NCBI GenBank assembly: GCA_002321335.1
Contig: DCMG01000095.1
Span: forward strand, 1 to 29,977
Direction of reading: 5' to 3'
Length of the DNA: 29,977 nucleotides
Source of the DNA: Bacteroidales bacterium UBA1628
GTDB taxonomy: Bacteria; Bacteroidota; Bacteroidia; Bacteroidales; UBA932
Shown: piece after piece, positions 16,362-24,820 of the stretch
How the letters are laid out: every line of letters begins with the position of its first letter
Position numbering within the stretch: the stretch's first letter is position 1
The notes under the pieces: model-generated
What the model was told of the DNA's origin: nothing
Databases searched by the model: none
The model's input: only the letters and a program-made list of their open reading frames with translations
Position numbers and translations under genes: made by a program

Positions 16362-19016
16362 ATGCCGGGAAAGATTTTCTTCATAGACGGGCACGCATTG
16401 ATATTCAAGATGTATTATGCGTTTCTCAGGAGGCCGATGATCAACTCCAAAGGGGCTGACATGTCTATTCTCTACGGGTTCACCAAATATATTCTTGAAC
16501 TTTTGGGACGCGAGAAACCAGACTATCTGGCGGTTGCGTTCGATCCCCCGGGAGGCACGTTCAGGAACAAGATGTTCCCTGAGTACAAGGCGAACCGCAA
16601 AGAGACTCCACAACTGGTCATCGATGCGTTGGAGCCCTTGACAGAGATCTGCAAAGCCTTGAATATCCCGACACTGATGCTTAGAGGGTTCGAGGCGGAT
16701 GACGTGATCGGCTCGATGGCGAAGCGCTGTGCCGGAGAGGGTCTTGATGTCTATATGGTGACACCGGACAAGGACTACGGACAACTGATCGGACCGCACA
16801 TCTGGCAGTACAAGCCTGGCAAGGCCGGCAATGAGAACGAAATCATCGGAGTCAAGGAGATCTGCGAAAGGTACGGGATCCATTCTCCGGAGCAGGTCAT
16901 CGATATGCTTACCATATGTGGAGACACGGCCGACAATGTGCCGGGTGTGAAGGGCGTGGGTGAAGTCGGCGCAGGCAAGCTGGTGGCCAAATATGGTTCT
17001 GTCAAAGAGATCTACAATCATCTGGACGAGTTGACGCCTCGGCAGAAAGCCCAATTCGAGGAAGCCAGAGACCACATTGAGCTCAGCCACGAACTCGTCA
17101 CCATCAAGACGGACATCGAAGTCAACGTTCCGACCGAAGAGATGAAAGTCAATCAAGAGTACGGTCCGGAGCTCGCCGATCTTTTCGAGAAATACGAGTT
17201 CAATTCCCTGAACAAATACATAGGGCACGTAGGCTCGGCTGAAAGCAAGCCGGAGAGCGAACTTCCCGAGATAGCGAAGGTGCGTCCTTCGGAAGTCGTT
17301 AGAGCAGCCGTAAAGGCCGGGATGTGCTCGGTAATCACGGAAGGAGCCGACGGAGGCATATTCACGAAAACAAGGAGAATCATTGCCGCGGCTCGCTCCG
17401 GGAAGAGGATTGTCGCGGCAGAGGGCGGCTTGCAGGAATTCAGGAATCTGCTCGCGAATGAAGAGGTGGCGAAGTGCGGCGATGACCTCAAGCGGCAGAT
17501 GAATATTCTGGCGGCCGGCGGTGTGGAACTTTCCGGGAAGCTTCACGACATTGCTCTCATGCACTATCTGCTTGACCCGGAAAAGAGCCACAAGGTTGAA
17601 GTGCTGGCGCAAGGCATACTGGGCGTGTCCCTGGAAGACTCTTCCGGCAAGGACACCGCCCCGGCCACAGGTTCGCTGTTCGATGACATTCCATCCGATG
17701 AACGGACACAGGACAGAAGCAAAGAGGCCGCCGTCCTGCTTCTGCTTCAGGAAAGGCTCCGTGATGATCTTGTCCAAGCGTCTGTCTCGAACCTTTACGA
17801 CACAATGGAGGAGCCTATTCTGAAGGTTCTTTCCAAGATGGAACGCAATGGAATCAAGGTTGACCTTAACTCACTGAAAGATTTCACGGCGCGTCTCCGG
17901 GAGGATGTCACGACCCGAGAATCCAAAGTCCGTGAGATGGCCGGAGAACCCAACCTCAATGTGTCTTCCCCGAAACAGATAGGAGAGCTGCTGTTCGATC
18001 GGATGCGCCTTTCCGACAAGCCGAAGAAGAATGCCAACGGTACCTATTCAACGGAAGAATCGGTTCTGCTTGATCTGGCGGAAAAACACCCTATCGTTGA
18101 AGAGATTCTTGAATACAGGGCTGGCAGGAAACTGCTGTCCACTTACATAGAGCCGTTTCCTGGCTACATAGACCCGTCCGACGGCAAGGTTCACACGACG
18201 TTCAACCAGGCTTTGACCGCTACCGGACGGCTCAGTTCCTCGAACCCGAACCTCCAGAATATTCCGATAAGATCCGAGCAGGGCAAGGAAATCCGCAAGG
18301 CTTTCGTGCCGAGCACTCCTGACGGATTGATCCTGTCCGCGGACTATTCGCAGATCGAACTGAGGATCATGGCTCACCTGAGCTGTGACCAGCACCTTAT
18401 CAGCGCCTTCAAGCAAGGCGTGGATGTCCATGCGGCCACGGCCGAGAAGATTTTCGGAATACCTCACGACCAGGTCACCGCCGACCAGAGACGTATAGCC
18501 AAGACCGCGAACTTCGGAATCATGTACGGAATCTCGGCGTTCGGTCTGGCTCAAAGACTGCGGATAGGCCGTAACGAGGCTCAGAAAATCATAGACGATT
18601 ACTTCGCCGGATTCCCGTCCATCCAATCATTCATAGAGGACACAAAGTCCACGGCCCGTGAGACCGGTTACGTTGAGACCATCTTCGGAAGAAGAAGGTA
18701 TATTCCGGACATCAACTCCAAGAACGGGACGATCAGGACTCTCGCCGAGAGGAACGCCGTCAACGCTCCGATTCAGGGAACCTCGGCCGACATCATAAAG
18801 ATGGCCATGATCGGGGTGGACAGAGCCATGACAGAAGCCGGCATGAAGAGCCGGATGGTTCTCCAGATTCACGACGAGCTTGTGTTCGATGCGGTTCCCG
18901 ATGAGCTCGAGGAATTGAGGCGGATTGTGATAGACCGCATGGAAAATGTTGTAAAACTTTCAGTACCACTAACAGTAGAATGCAATTATGGGAAAAACTG
19001 GCTTGAAGCCCACTGA
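16362..19016 (+). CDS. polA: DNA polymerase I
   Basis: An 884-residue repair and Okazaki-fragment polymerase. The 5'-3' nuclease domain (about 1-290) has FEADDVIGSMAKR, TPDKDYGQLIG and CGDTADNVPGVKGVGEVGAGK. The polymerase domain (about 480-884) has motif A (SADYSQIELRIMAHLS), motif B (RRIAKTANFGIMYGISAFG) and motif C (LQIHDELVFD). The middle 3'-5' exonuclease-like domain (about 300-475) lacks the DxE of Exo I: where DTE is expected it reads CSVITEGADGG, and the YxxxD Exo III is also absent, while the HDIALMHYLL segment remains. Proofreading is therefore probably lost. ATG 16362 is chosen over an upstream TTG because PolA proteins start at this point. Its last 29 bases overlap the next gene. 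Confidence 0.96.
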   Translation: MPGKIFFIDGHALIFKMYYAFLRRPMINSKGADMSILYGFTKYILELLGREKPDYLAVAFDPPGGTFRNKMFPEYKANRKETPQLVIDALEPLTEICKALNIPTLMLRGFEADDVIGSMAKRCAGEGLDVYMVTPDKDYGQLIGPHIWQYKPGKAGNENEIIGVKEICERYGIHSPEQVIDMLTICGDTADNVPGVKGVGEVGAGKLVAKYGSVKEIYNHLDELTPRQKAQFEEARDHIELSHELVTIKTDIEVNVPTEEMKVNQEYGPELADLFEKYEFNSLNKYIGHVGSAESKPESELPEIAKVRPSEVVRAAVKAGMCSVITEGADGGIFTKTRRIIAAARSGKRIVAAEGGLQEFRNLLANEEVAKCGDDLKRQMNILAAGGVELSGKLHDIALMHYLLDPEKSHKVEVLAQGILGVSLEDSSGKDTAPATGSLFDDIPSDERTQDRSKEAAVLLLLQERLRDDLVQASVSNLYDTMEEPILKVLSKMERNGIKVDLNSLKDFTARLREDVTTRESKVREMAGEPNLNVSSPKQIGELLFDRMRLSDKPKKNANGTYSTEESVLLDLAEKHPIVEEILEYRAGRKLLSTYIEPFPGYIDPSDGKVHTTFNQALTATGRLSSSNPNLQNIPIRSEQGKEIRKAFVPSTPDGLILSADYSQIELRIMAHLSCDQHLISAFKQGVDVHAATAEKIFGIPHDQVTADQRRIAKTANFGIMYGISAFGLAQRLRIGRNEAQKIIDDYFAGFPSIQSFIEDTKSTARETGYVETIFGRRRYIPDINSKNGTIRTLAERNAVNAPIQGTSADIIKMAMIGVDRAMTEAGMKSRMVLQIHDELVFDAVPDELEELRRIVIDRMENVVKLSVPLTVECNYGKNWLEAH

Positions 19017-19587
19017 TGAGCTGATCATCTTGGCACAAAGAGGCAATGGCCTGGCGTTCACAGCCCTCTGGGACCGCCACATTGAACAGTTAAGGTCCTA
19101 CATCAAGGCCCGTTTCAAGAACATCGACGACTACGCAGCGGATGACATCTGCAGCCGCAGTTTCGAGAAGGCCTTCAGGCAGATCATGTCCTACGACCAG
19201 TACAAGAGCCGGTTTCTGACATGGCTCTGCACGATCGCCAAGAACACTGCGCTGGACACGTTGGAACAGGAGCAGAGAGTGCATCCCAAAAACCAGATAG
19301 TCTATCTTGACGATGAGAGCAAGCCGTCCGGTGTGGAGGTCATTCCGGACCAGACCGAGGACGCGCTCAACACTTTGATCAAGACCGAAAACGAGGAAGA
19401 GCACGCCAAGTACATCGAGCGTCTGCCGGAACTCTACAGGGAAATCGCCCGCAAGAGACTTATTGAGGGGATGAAGTACAACGAAATCTCCGAAGCGCTT
19501 GGCATGGAGCTCAACACGGTCAAGACACGCATCCGCAGAGCCAAACAGATGATTGATGACCTCCGGAAGCAGGAAGAGGACGCATGA
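18988..19587 (+). CDS. ECF-type RNA polymerase sigma factor
   Basis: A 199-residue extracytoplasmic-function sigma factor. Sigma region 2 (about 15-85) includes FTALWDRHIEQLRSYIK, the ADDICSRSFEKAF core-binding segment and RFLTWLCTIAKNTALD. A linker of about 45 residues, acidic and longer than usual, precedes region 4 (about 135-190), with LPELYREIARKRLIEGMKYN and EISEALGMELNTVKTRIRRA, the promoter-recognising helix-turn-helix. The start lies within polA (29-base overlap); the next in-frame Met would remove region 2.1, so the overlap seems real. The stop overlaps rsmG (ATGA). No anti-sigma gene is adjacent, so control may be transcriptional or through a distant partner. Confidence 0.9.
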   Translation: MGKTGLKPTDELIILAQRGNGLAFTALWDRHIEQLRSYIKARFKNIDDYAADDICSRSFEKAFRQIMSYDQYKSRFLTWLCTIAKNTALDTLEQEQRVHPKNQIVYLDDESKPSGVEVIPDQTEDALNTLIKTENEEEHAKYIERLPELYREIARKRLIEGMKYNEISEALGMELNTVKTRIRRAKQMIDDLRKQEEDA

Positions 19588-20276
19588 TGACATTCGCCGA
19601 CTTTGAGGTTTTCCTGAAGGCCTCGTTCCCGGATGTGACAGACGGAATGATGAAGCGCTTCCGTCTGATGGACACCGGTTACCGTGACTGGAACGCAAAG
19701 ATCAACGTCATCTCACGCAAGGACATTGACAGTCTGTACGACCACCACGTCCTACACTCCCTCGCCATTGCCGAGTATCTCCGCACACAGCGCCCGGAGA
19801 CATATTCATTGTTCACCGCGCCTTCGCCAGCCTATGCCCCGCAGACCGGATTAAGGGTTCTGGACCTCGGCACGGGCGGCGGCTTCCCAGGCATCCCGCT
19901 TGCAGTGATGTTCCCGAATGTAAAGTTCACCCTCTGTGACTCGGTGGGCAAGAAAACCATTGTCGCCAAAGAAATAGCGAATATGCTAGGCCTTGGCAAC
20001 GTGGAGATTGTCAACGCCCGAGCCGAAAGCCTTCCCGGCAGATTCGACTTCGTAGTATCACGCGCCGTGGCCTCACTCACTGACTTCTACCCTTGGGTGA
20101 AAGGGAAATATTCACAGTCCATCCTCTACCTGAAAGGCGGAGACATCAACGAGGAGATCTGCTCCCTGATGTCCCGAGAACGCCTCCGCAAAGGTTCCGT
20201 CACCACCTGGGCAGTCACCACCTGGCTCTCTGCCCCTTATTTCGCCGGCAAGTTCGTGATCGACATCCACCGGTAA
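19584..20276 (+). CDS. rsmG: 16S rRNA (guanine-527-N7) methyltransferase
   Basis: A 230-residue SAM-dependent methyltransferase that modifies G527 in the decoding region of 16S rRNA. A typical N-terminal RsmG segment (WNAKINVISRKDIDSLYDHH, about 36-55) precedes the SAM-binding motif VLDLGTGGGFPGIPLAV (about 92-108), the acidic FTLCDSVGKK strand and VSRAVASLTDF. A short insert (PETYSLFTAPSPAYAPQ, about 71-87) lies just before the SAM motif. The gene overlaps the ECF sigma factor gene by four bases and is the last of the polA unit; the convergent ZIP gene ends 24 bases further on. Confidence 0.93.
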   Translation: MMTFADFEVFLKASFPDVTDGMMKRFRLMDTGYRDWNAKINVISRKDIDSLYDHHVLHSLAIAEYLRTQRPETYSLFTAPSPAYAPQTGLRVLDLGTGGGFPGIPLAVMFPNVKFTLCDSVGKKTIVAKEIANMLGLGNVEIVNARAESLPGRFDFVVSRAVASLTDFYPWVKGKYSQSILYLKGGDINEEICSLMSRERLRKGSVTTWAVTTWLSAPYFAGKFVIDIHR

Positions 20277-20300
20277 GCGGACTCTGACCTCAGTGCCTGA

Positions 20301-21089
20301 TTACCCCAGCACGACATCCAAAACCATCATCAGCACGAAGCCGATGGCGAATCCAACTGTTCCAATGTTGGAGTGCCGGCCTTCAGATGCCTCAGGAATC
20401 AGCTCTTCCACAACCACATAGAGCATTGCACCGGCAGCGAAGGCCAGAAAGTACGGCAGGATAGGGGTCATCAACGAAGCCAGCAATATCACCAGCAAGG
20501 CTCCGATAGGCTCGACGATTCCGCTCAGGCTGCCTATCAGGAACGACTTCCTGCGGGTGTTTCCGGCGGCGCGCATAGGCATCGAGATGATCGCACCTTC
20601 GGGAATATTCTGAATCGCTATTCCGATAGCCGTCGCCATAGCGGCAGCCGGTGCTATTGCGATTCCATCCTGCAAGGAGCCTGCAATCACCACACCGACC
20701 GCCATACCCTCGGGAATATTATGGATCGTCACCGCCAAGGCAAGCATAGCCGTCTTCGAGATTCTGGCTTTCAGGCCTTCTGGCTTGTCATTCCCAATGT
20801 GAAGGTGAGGTGTAAGGTAATCAACAGCAAGCAGAAAACACATTCCGGCCAGAAAACCGACAGCGGCAGGGATGACACTTCCCACTCCTTCCACTGCGGA
20901 CATCTCCATGCTTGGAATCAGCAGCGACCAGACCGAAGCCGCCACCATCACACCTGAGGCGAATCCCAGCAAAGCTTTCTGCAAAAGCGCCGGCATCTCC
21001 CTTTTCATAAAGAAAACGAACGCTGAACCGACCACCGTTCCAGCAAAAGGAATCAATAAGGTCACCAACATTGCCTTGTCCATATTCAT
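20301..21089 (-). CDS. ZIP family metal transporter
   Basis: A 262-residue inner-membrane protein of the ZIP/GufA family with about eight helices, which takes up zinc or other divalent metals. The two metal-binding helices carry HNIPEGMAVG (His123, Glu127) and QNIPEGAIIS (Gln160, Glu164), the latter with Gln in place of the usual His, as in other ZupT/GufA-like members. A cytosolic loop with PHLHIG (about 94-99) may bind metal. Metal specificity cannot be told from the sequence. It starts 27 bases after the patatin gene stop on the same strand, so the two probably form one transcript. Confidence 0.9.
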   Translation of the reverse strand: MNMDKAMLVTLLIPFAGTVVGSAFVFFMKREMPALLQKALLGFASGVMVAASVWSLLIPSMEMSAVEGVGSVIPAAVGFLAGMCFLLAVDYLTPHLHIGNDKPEGLKARISKTAMLALAVTIHNIPEGMAVGVVIAGSLQDGIAIAPAAAMATAIGIAIQNIPEGAIISMPMRAAGNTRRKSFLIGSLSGIVEPIGALLVILLASLMTPILPYFLAFAAGAMLYVVVEELIPEASEGRHSNIGTVGFAIGFVLMMVLDVVLG

Positions 21090-21116
21090 AGAATCACTTT
21101 TACACGAATGTAGTTA

Positions 21117-22127
21117 TTATTTGGTACGGCTCTCATATTCATCAAGGGCGGCGGACATGAGTTCGCGGCCTTTGGCGGCGATTTCCTCGCCTTTGGCGTA
21201 GTCGAGGATGGGGCCGTAAGTGTCAAAATTCATGCTCACCAGCACGTCAGGCTTGTAGAGCTGAATTGCCTGTTTTGAGATAGTGTGATTCATCAAGGAG
21301 AATGTTCTTGTCAGGATGGAATAGTAGTTGTCGCTCATCGGAACTTTCTCGTCATGGGCTTTCCGCTCTATCCGTTTGGTCTTGCGGTTGATCACACGCA
21401 ACTCTTTGTAGGCTCTCTGAGCCTCATCGCCCAACATCCGCACACGGTCGATTAGAGGAAGGCCTTTCCGAAGGGCCAGATCACTGAAAGTGTCCAAAGT
21501 GTCGGATTTGAACTCGGAATCCTCCTCATGAGCCTCGTCCAAAGCCTTTAGATAGTTTGTTATACGTTCAGAATCAATCTGATTGACATCAAATGCCACG
21601 AGAATGTCATGTCCGTTGCGGACGGCCTGGCTGAGAGGCATTGTGTTGACGATCCCACCGTCAATCAGAGTGTGGTAGCCGTACTTCACCGGGCGGAACA
21701 ACGAAGGGATCGAAATGGAGGCACGGATCGCGTCAAACAACTTGCCCTCGCTGAACACGACTTCCTCACCTGTGTAAAGATCCGTCGCCACCGCACGATA
21801 AGGAATCCGTAGTTCCTCGATGTTCACGTCAGGGACGACTTTCTTTATCGCCTCGATTACCTTATCTCCCTTGACAAGATAACTTTTGCTGACGGACACG
21901 TCCAGAAGGGAAAGCAACTTGGTGCTGTCCAAGTTGAACAGCCACTCCTTGAAGCGATCCAGGCCTCCGGCGGCATAGACTCCCCCGACAAGAGAGCCGA
22001 TCGAGCAGCCTGTCACTGAGGTGATGTTGTAGCCTCTATTTTCCAGTTCTTCTATAGCCCCGATGTAGGCGAACCCTCTTGGGCCACCACTCGAAAGCAC
22101 CAATGCGACATCCTTTGTCATACTCAT
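21117..22127 (-). CDS. Patatin-like phospholipase (RssA/YchK-like)
   Basis: A 336-residue cytosolic-type patatin hydrolase. The oxyanion-hole loop is SSGGPRGFAY (about 12-21), the nucleophile Ser42 is in GCSIGSLVGG, and the dyad Asp156 is in LIDGGIVNTMPL, so the Ser-Asp dyad is complete. Such proteins release fatty acids from phospholipids or related esters. After the catalytic domain (about 1-200), a helical C-terminal region of about 130 residues is rich in charged residues and has no known motif. No signal peptide or outer-membrane barrel is present. It heads a two-gene unit with the ZIP transporter and is divergent from the MFS gene. Confidence 0.9.
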   Translation of the reverse strand: MSMTKDVALVLSSGGPRGFAYIGAIEELENRGYNITSVTGCSIGSLVGGVYAAGGLDRFKEWLFNLDSTKLLSLLDVSVSKSYLVKGDKVIEAIKKVVPDVNIEELRIPYRAVATDLYTGEEVVFSEGKLFDAIRASISIPSLFRPVKYGYHTLIDGGIVNTMPLSQAVRNGHDILVAFDVNQIDSERITNYLKALDEAHEEDSEFKSDTLDTFSDLALRKGLPLIDRVRMLGDEAQRAYKELRVINRKTKRIERKAHDEKVPMSDNYYSILTRTFSLMNHTISKQAIQLYKPDVLVSMNFDTYGPILDYAKGEEIAAKGRELMSAALDEYESRTK

Positions 22128-22143
22128 AACGGTTTAAAGACAA

Positions 22144-22151
22144 TAAAGATA
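22144..22151 (-). promoter_or_regulatory. Possible -7 box for the patatin/ZIP unit
   Basis: On the minus strand it reads TATCTTTA, one base off TAnnTTTG, 16 bases upstream of the patatin ATG. Confidence 0.3.
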
Positions 22152-22172
22152 GGAATAAATCCGATTCTTTTC

Positions 22173-22180
22173 TAAATTTG
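22173..22180 (+). promoter_or_regulatory. Promoter -7 box for the MFS gene
   Basis: TAAATTTG matches the TAnnTTTG consensus and lies 23 bases before the start codon. Confidence 0.5.
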
Positions 22181-22203
22181 CGCCCGGTTAGTCAGTATTA
22201 ATT

Positions 22204-23403
22204 ATGTTAATGGCAGATCAGATCAAGGAACCTGAGATGTCCCTTAAAACGTGGTCAGCTCTGGTGGGGCTGACATTGTCGGCGTTCATATTCAACACCT
22301 CGGAGTTCATTCCCATCGCTCTGCTGACGGACATCGGCAAAGATTTCGGATTGACGGAGGCGAAGGCTGGTATGCTTATTTCTGTCTATGCTTGGGTGGT
22401 GATGGCACTTTCGATGCCGCTGATGCTGATGACCTCCAAGATGGAGATGCGCAAACTGCTGCTCGGAGTAATCGCTGTGTTCACCTCGTTTCAGGTGATG
22501 TCCTACCTCTCTACATCGTTCGGGATGCTTATGGTTTCCAGAATCGGGGTGGCATGCGCCCACTCGATTTTCTGGTCGATCGTGTCGATCATCGCTGTCC
22601 GGATTGTCCCGGAGAGTCATAAATCCATAGCTCTCAGCATGATAGTCACAGGGTCATCCATAGCGATGATTCTCGGGCTTCCGCTTGGAAGGGTAATCGG
22701 TCTGAGTGTTGGCTGGAGGATGACATTCCTTAGCATCGGAGCGGTGGCCCTGTTCGTGCTTGTCTATCTGTTTTCGTTGCTCCCCAAGGTACAAAGCGGA
22801 GGAGGGATGACAGCACACGATCTTCCCGCAATGCTCCGGAACAAAATCCTCATAGGTATTTTCCTGACCACTGCGGCGTTCGCAACCGGCTACTACACGG
22901 CCTACAGTTACATTGAACCTTTCCTCCAGCAGATAGGAAGAATGTCAGAGAACCAGATTACAACGACTTTGATGCTCTTCGGTTTCGCCGGAATCATCGG
23001 AAGCATGCTGTTCTCGAAATATTACCCGAAATTCAGGTTCAAGTTCATCAATATCACACTGATTGGACTGATAGTTGGTGTTTTGCTTCTGCGACCGGTC
23101 GCATCAAGTATTCCAGTCACCATTGTTGTCTGCGCACTGATCGGAATGTCTGCGACTGCATTCAATGTCGCGATGCAGTCGGAGATCATCACGGACACGC
23201 CGCAGTCGCAATCCTCAGTGGCGATGTCTATCTTTTCGGGAATATTCAATTTCGGCATCGGGACGGGGGCTCTGGTCGGCGGAATGGTATGCTCGCATCT
23301 GTCGATTTCGTTCATCGGGGTCGTCGGCGGGGCGATTGTGACGGTGGCGATGGTCTATTGGAAATTCATTGTGGTCAAGAGGTCACTTCGACAGGCTCAG
23401 TGA
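22204..23403 (+). CDS. MFS efflux transporter (AraJ/SotB-like)
   Basis: A 399-residue major facilitator with 12 predicted membrane helices, closest in pattern to the sugar-efflux/arabinose-exporter subfamily (DHA1): TSEFIPIALLTDIGKDFGLT in helix 1 and the following loop, then GWRMTFLSIGAVALF and GLPLGRVIG in the motif C region. It exports small molecules with proton exchange; the substrate is unassigned. The start may be ATG 22204 or 22210. The last seven residues (RSLRQAQ) and the stop codon are encoded by the first unit of a palindromic repeat, so the native C-terminus was likely altered or was always short here. Confidence 0.87.
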   Translation: MLMADQIKEPEMSLKTWSALVGLTLSAFIFNTSEFIPIALLTDIGKDFGLTEAKAGMLISVYAWVVMALSMPLMLMTSKMEMRKLLLGVIAVFTSFQVMSYLSTSFGMLMVSRIGVACAHSIFWSIVSIIAVRIVPESHKSIALSMIVTGSSIAMILGLPLGRVIGLSVGWRMTFLSIGAVALFVLVYLFSLLPKVQSGGGMTAHDLPAMLRNKILIGIFLTTAAFATGYYTAYSYIEPFLQQIGRMSENQITTTLMLFGFAGIIGSMLFSKYYPKFRFKFINITLIGLIVGVLLLRPVASSIPVTIVVCALIGMSATAFNVAMQSEIITDTPQSQSSVAMSIFSGIFNFGIGTGALVGGMVCSHLSISFIGVVGGAIVTVAMVYWKFIVVKRSLRQAQ

Positions 23404-23475
23404 CCGAGTATAGGCGTCACTTCGACAGGCTCAGTGACCGTGCGTGCATCCGTGGTCGCTGAGCATGTCGAAGCG
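23384..23475. repeat. Compound palindromic repeat, copy 3 (F-F-R)
   Basis: Two identical 23-base forward units (23384-23406 and 23418-23440, CACTTCGACAGGCTCAGTGA then CCG) are followed by one inverted unit (23454-23475, GGTCGCTGAGCATGTCGAAG then CG). The first unit overlaps the 3' end of the MFS gene and supplies its TGA. This is the best-preserved of the three copies. Confidence 0.88.
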
Positions 23476-23566
23476 ACCGGACGGACAACTCTGACATCAA
23501 GGCAACCATAAATAACAAACAATCCCGCACACGAAGCCAAATTACAATAATCTGCCGATTTTATTG

Positions 23567-23574
23567 TATTTTTG
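23567..23574 (+). promoter_or_regulatory. Promoter -7 box directly before the ThrE-like gene
   Basis: TATTTTTG matches TAnnTTTG exactly, and only four bases separate it from the ATG at 23579. This places the expected transcription start at or next to the start codon. Confidence 0.5.
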
Positions 23575-23578
23575 CGCC

Positions 23579-24820
23579 ATGACAGAGACTGACAACACAA
23601 CCGAGGTGCTGGAAGTCGCTTCAATCGCCGGCCACATCCTGCTGGAGAACGGAGCCGAGATTTCCCGCGTCGAGGACACGATGGAACGGATCGCATCCCA
23701 CTACGGGGTGGATTCCGGCCATTTTTTCGTCCTAAGCAACGGCATATTCACAACCGGATCGCTCGGGAAGTACGCCAATGTGGAGTTCATTCCCATACGT
23801 GGCATCCAACTTTCGAAAGTAGTTGCTGTCAATAAGTTAAGTTACGAGATTGCCGCAGGAAAACACACCCTGTCAGAAGCGAGGCAACGCTTGGACTCAA
23901 TTAAGGACGCCCCTGCCAAACCCGCATGGGAGCAAATTGCCGGCTCCGCTTTCGGAGCAGCAGGTTTCTGCGCTGTGTTCGGAGGCGGATTCATGGACTG
24001 CGCCGCTGATTTTGTGATTGGAGCGCTTTTATACATTTTCTGTCTCTATGTCAGCGGCTCACTCTCAAAGATCGTTGGAGGCATCTGCAACGCACTTGTG
24101 GCCACAATACTCTGCCTTGTATCATATAGGCTTGGCTTTGGTGACAGTCTCAGCAACATCATCATCGGTGCTGTCATGCCTCTCATCCCCGGTGTCCCGT
24201 TCGTGAACGGAGTCAGGGATCTTGCCAATTCCGACTACATAGCCGGCCTCACCCGCCTCACGGATGCGATGCTCGGATTCATCTGCATAGCTCTGGGAGT
24301 AAGTATCAGCTTCATCGCAGACGGATGGATTTTCGGAGGAATGATCAAGCTCAGCGGGATGACCGTCAACCCTCAAACCGCCGGAATCCTATGGCAATGC
24401 CTTGCCGCATTCATAGGCACTTTCGCCTTTGCGATCCTCTTCGGAGCACCTCGCAAGCAATATGTCACCGCTGGCGCCATCGGTGCCTTCGGGTGGGTTA
24501 TCTACTTACTGCTCACAAGGTTCTGCCATTCAGGCCCGACCGTCTCAATCACCATTGCCACAATCATAATCTGCATCCTTTCCCGCTTCGCCGCAGTCAG
24601 AGACAAATGCCCCAGCACTGTCTATCTGCTTTGCGGAATATTCCCACTCGTTCCCGGAGCCGGAATCTTCTGGTTCACCTACTACCTCGTCTCCAGCCAG
24701 TTCTACCTGTCCGCCACAGCCGGCTTCGCAGCGGTCAAGGCAGCCATAGCGATAGTCTTAGGAATAATCGTGGCGATGGAACTGCCGCAAAGGTTCTTCT
24801 CCGGAAAAAGAAAGCACTAG
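23579..24820 (+). CDS. ThrE-type threonine/serine exporter family protein
   Basis: A 413-residue membrane protein fusing the two halves of the ThrE family (DUF1212 then DUF3815), which exports threonine and serine in Corynebacterium. The soluble N-terminal part (about 1-110, with ENGAEISRVEDTMERIASHY) precedes about ten helices. The conserved PLIPGVPFVNGVRDLANSDY motif (about 201-220) marks the first half, and LLCGIFPLVPGAGIFWFTYY the second. Export of amino acids or other small metabolites is inferred from the family. ATG 23579 is chosen; a TTG five codons earlier would lie inside the promoter. It overlaps the convergent GtrA gene by four bases. Confidence 0.88.
   Translation: MTETDNTTEVLEVASIAGHILLENGAEISRVEDTMERIASHYGVDSGHFFVLSNGIFTTGSLGKYANVEFIPIRGIQLSKVVAVNKLSYEIAAGKHTLSEARQRLDSIKDAPAKPAWEQIAGSAFGAAGFCAVFGGGFMDCAADFVIGALLYIFCLYVSGSLSKIVGGICNALVATILCLVSYRLGFGDSLSNIIIGAVMPLIPGVPFVNGVRDLANSDYIAGLTRLTDAMLGFICIALGVSISFIADGWIFGGMIKLSGMTVNPQTAGILWQCLAAFIGTFAFAILFGAPRKQYVTAGAIGAFGWVIYLLLTRFCHSGPTVSITIATIIICILSRFAAVRDKCPSTVYLLCGIFPLVPGAGIFWFTYYLVSSQFYLSATAGFAAVKAAIAIVLGIIVAMELPQRFFSGKRKH

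Noticed and set aside
16224..17777. A 517-codon open frame on the minus strand antisense to polA
   Set aside because: It lies wholly against conserved polA sequence and the upstream gap, has no recognisable domain, and its composition is what codon bias on the other strand produces. It is a shadow frame.
20277..20300. Terminator between convergent rsmG and the ZIP gene
   Set aside because: The 24-base gap shows no stem of more than a few pairs and no T-tract.
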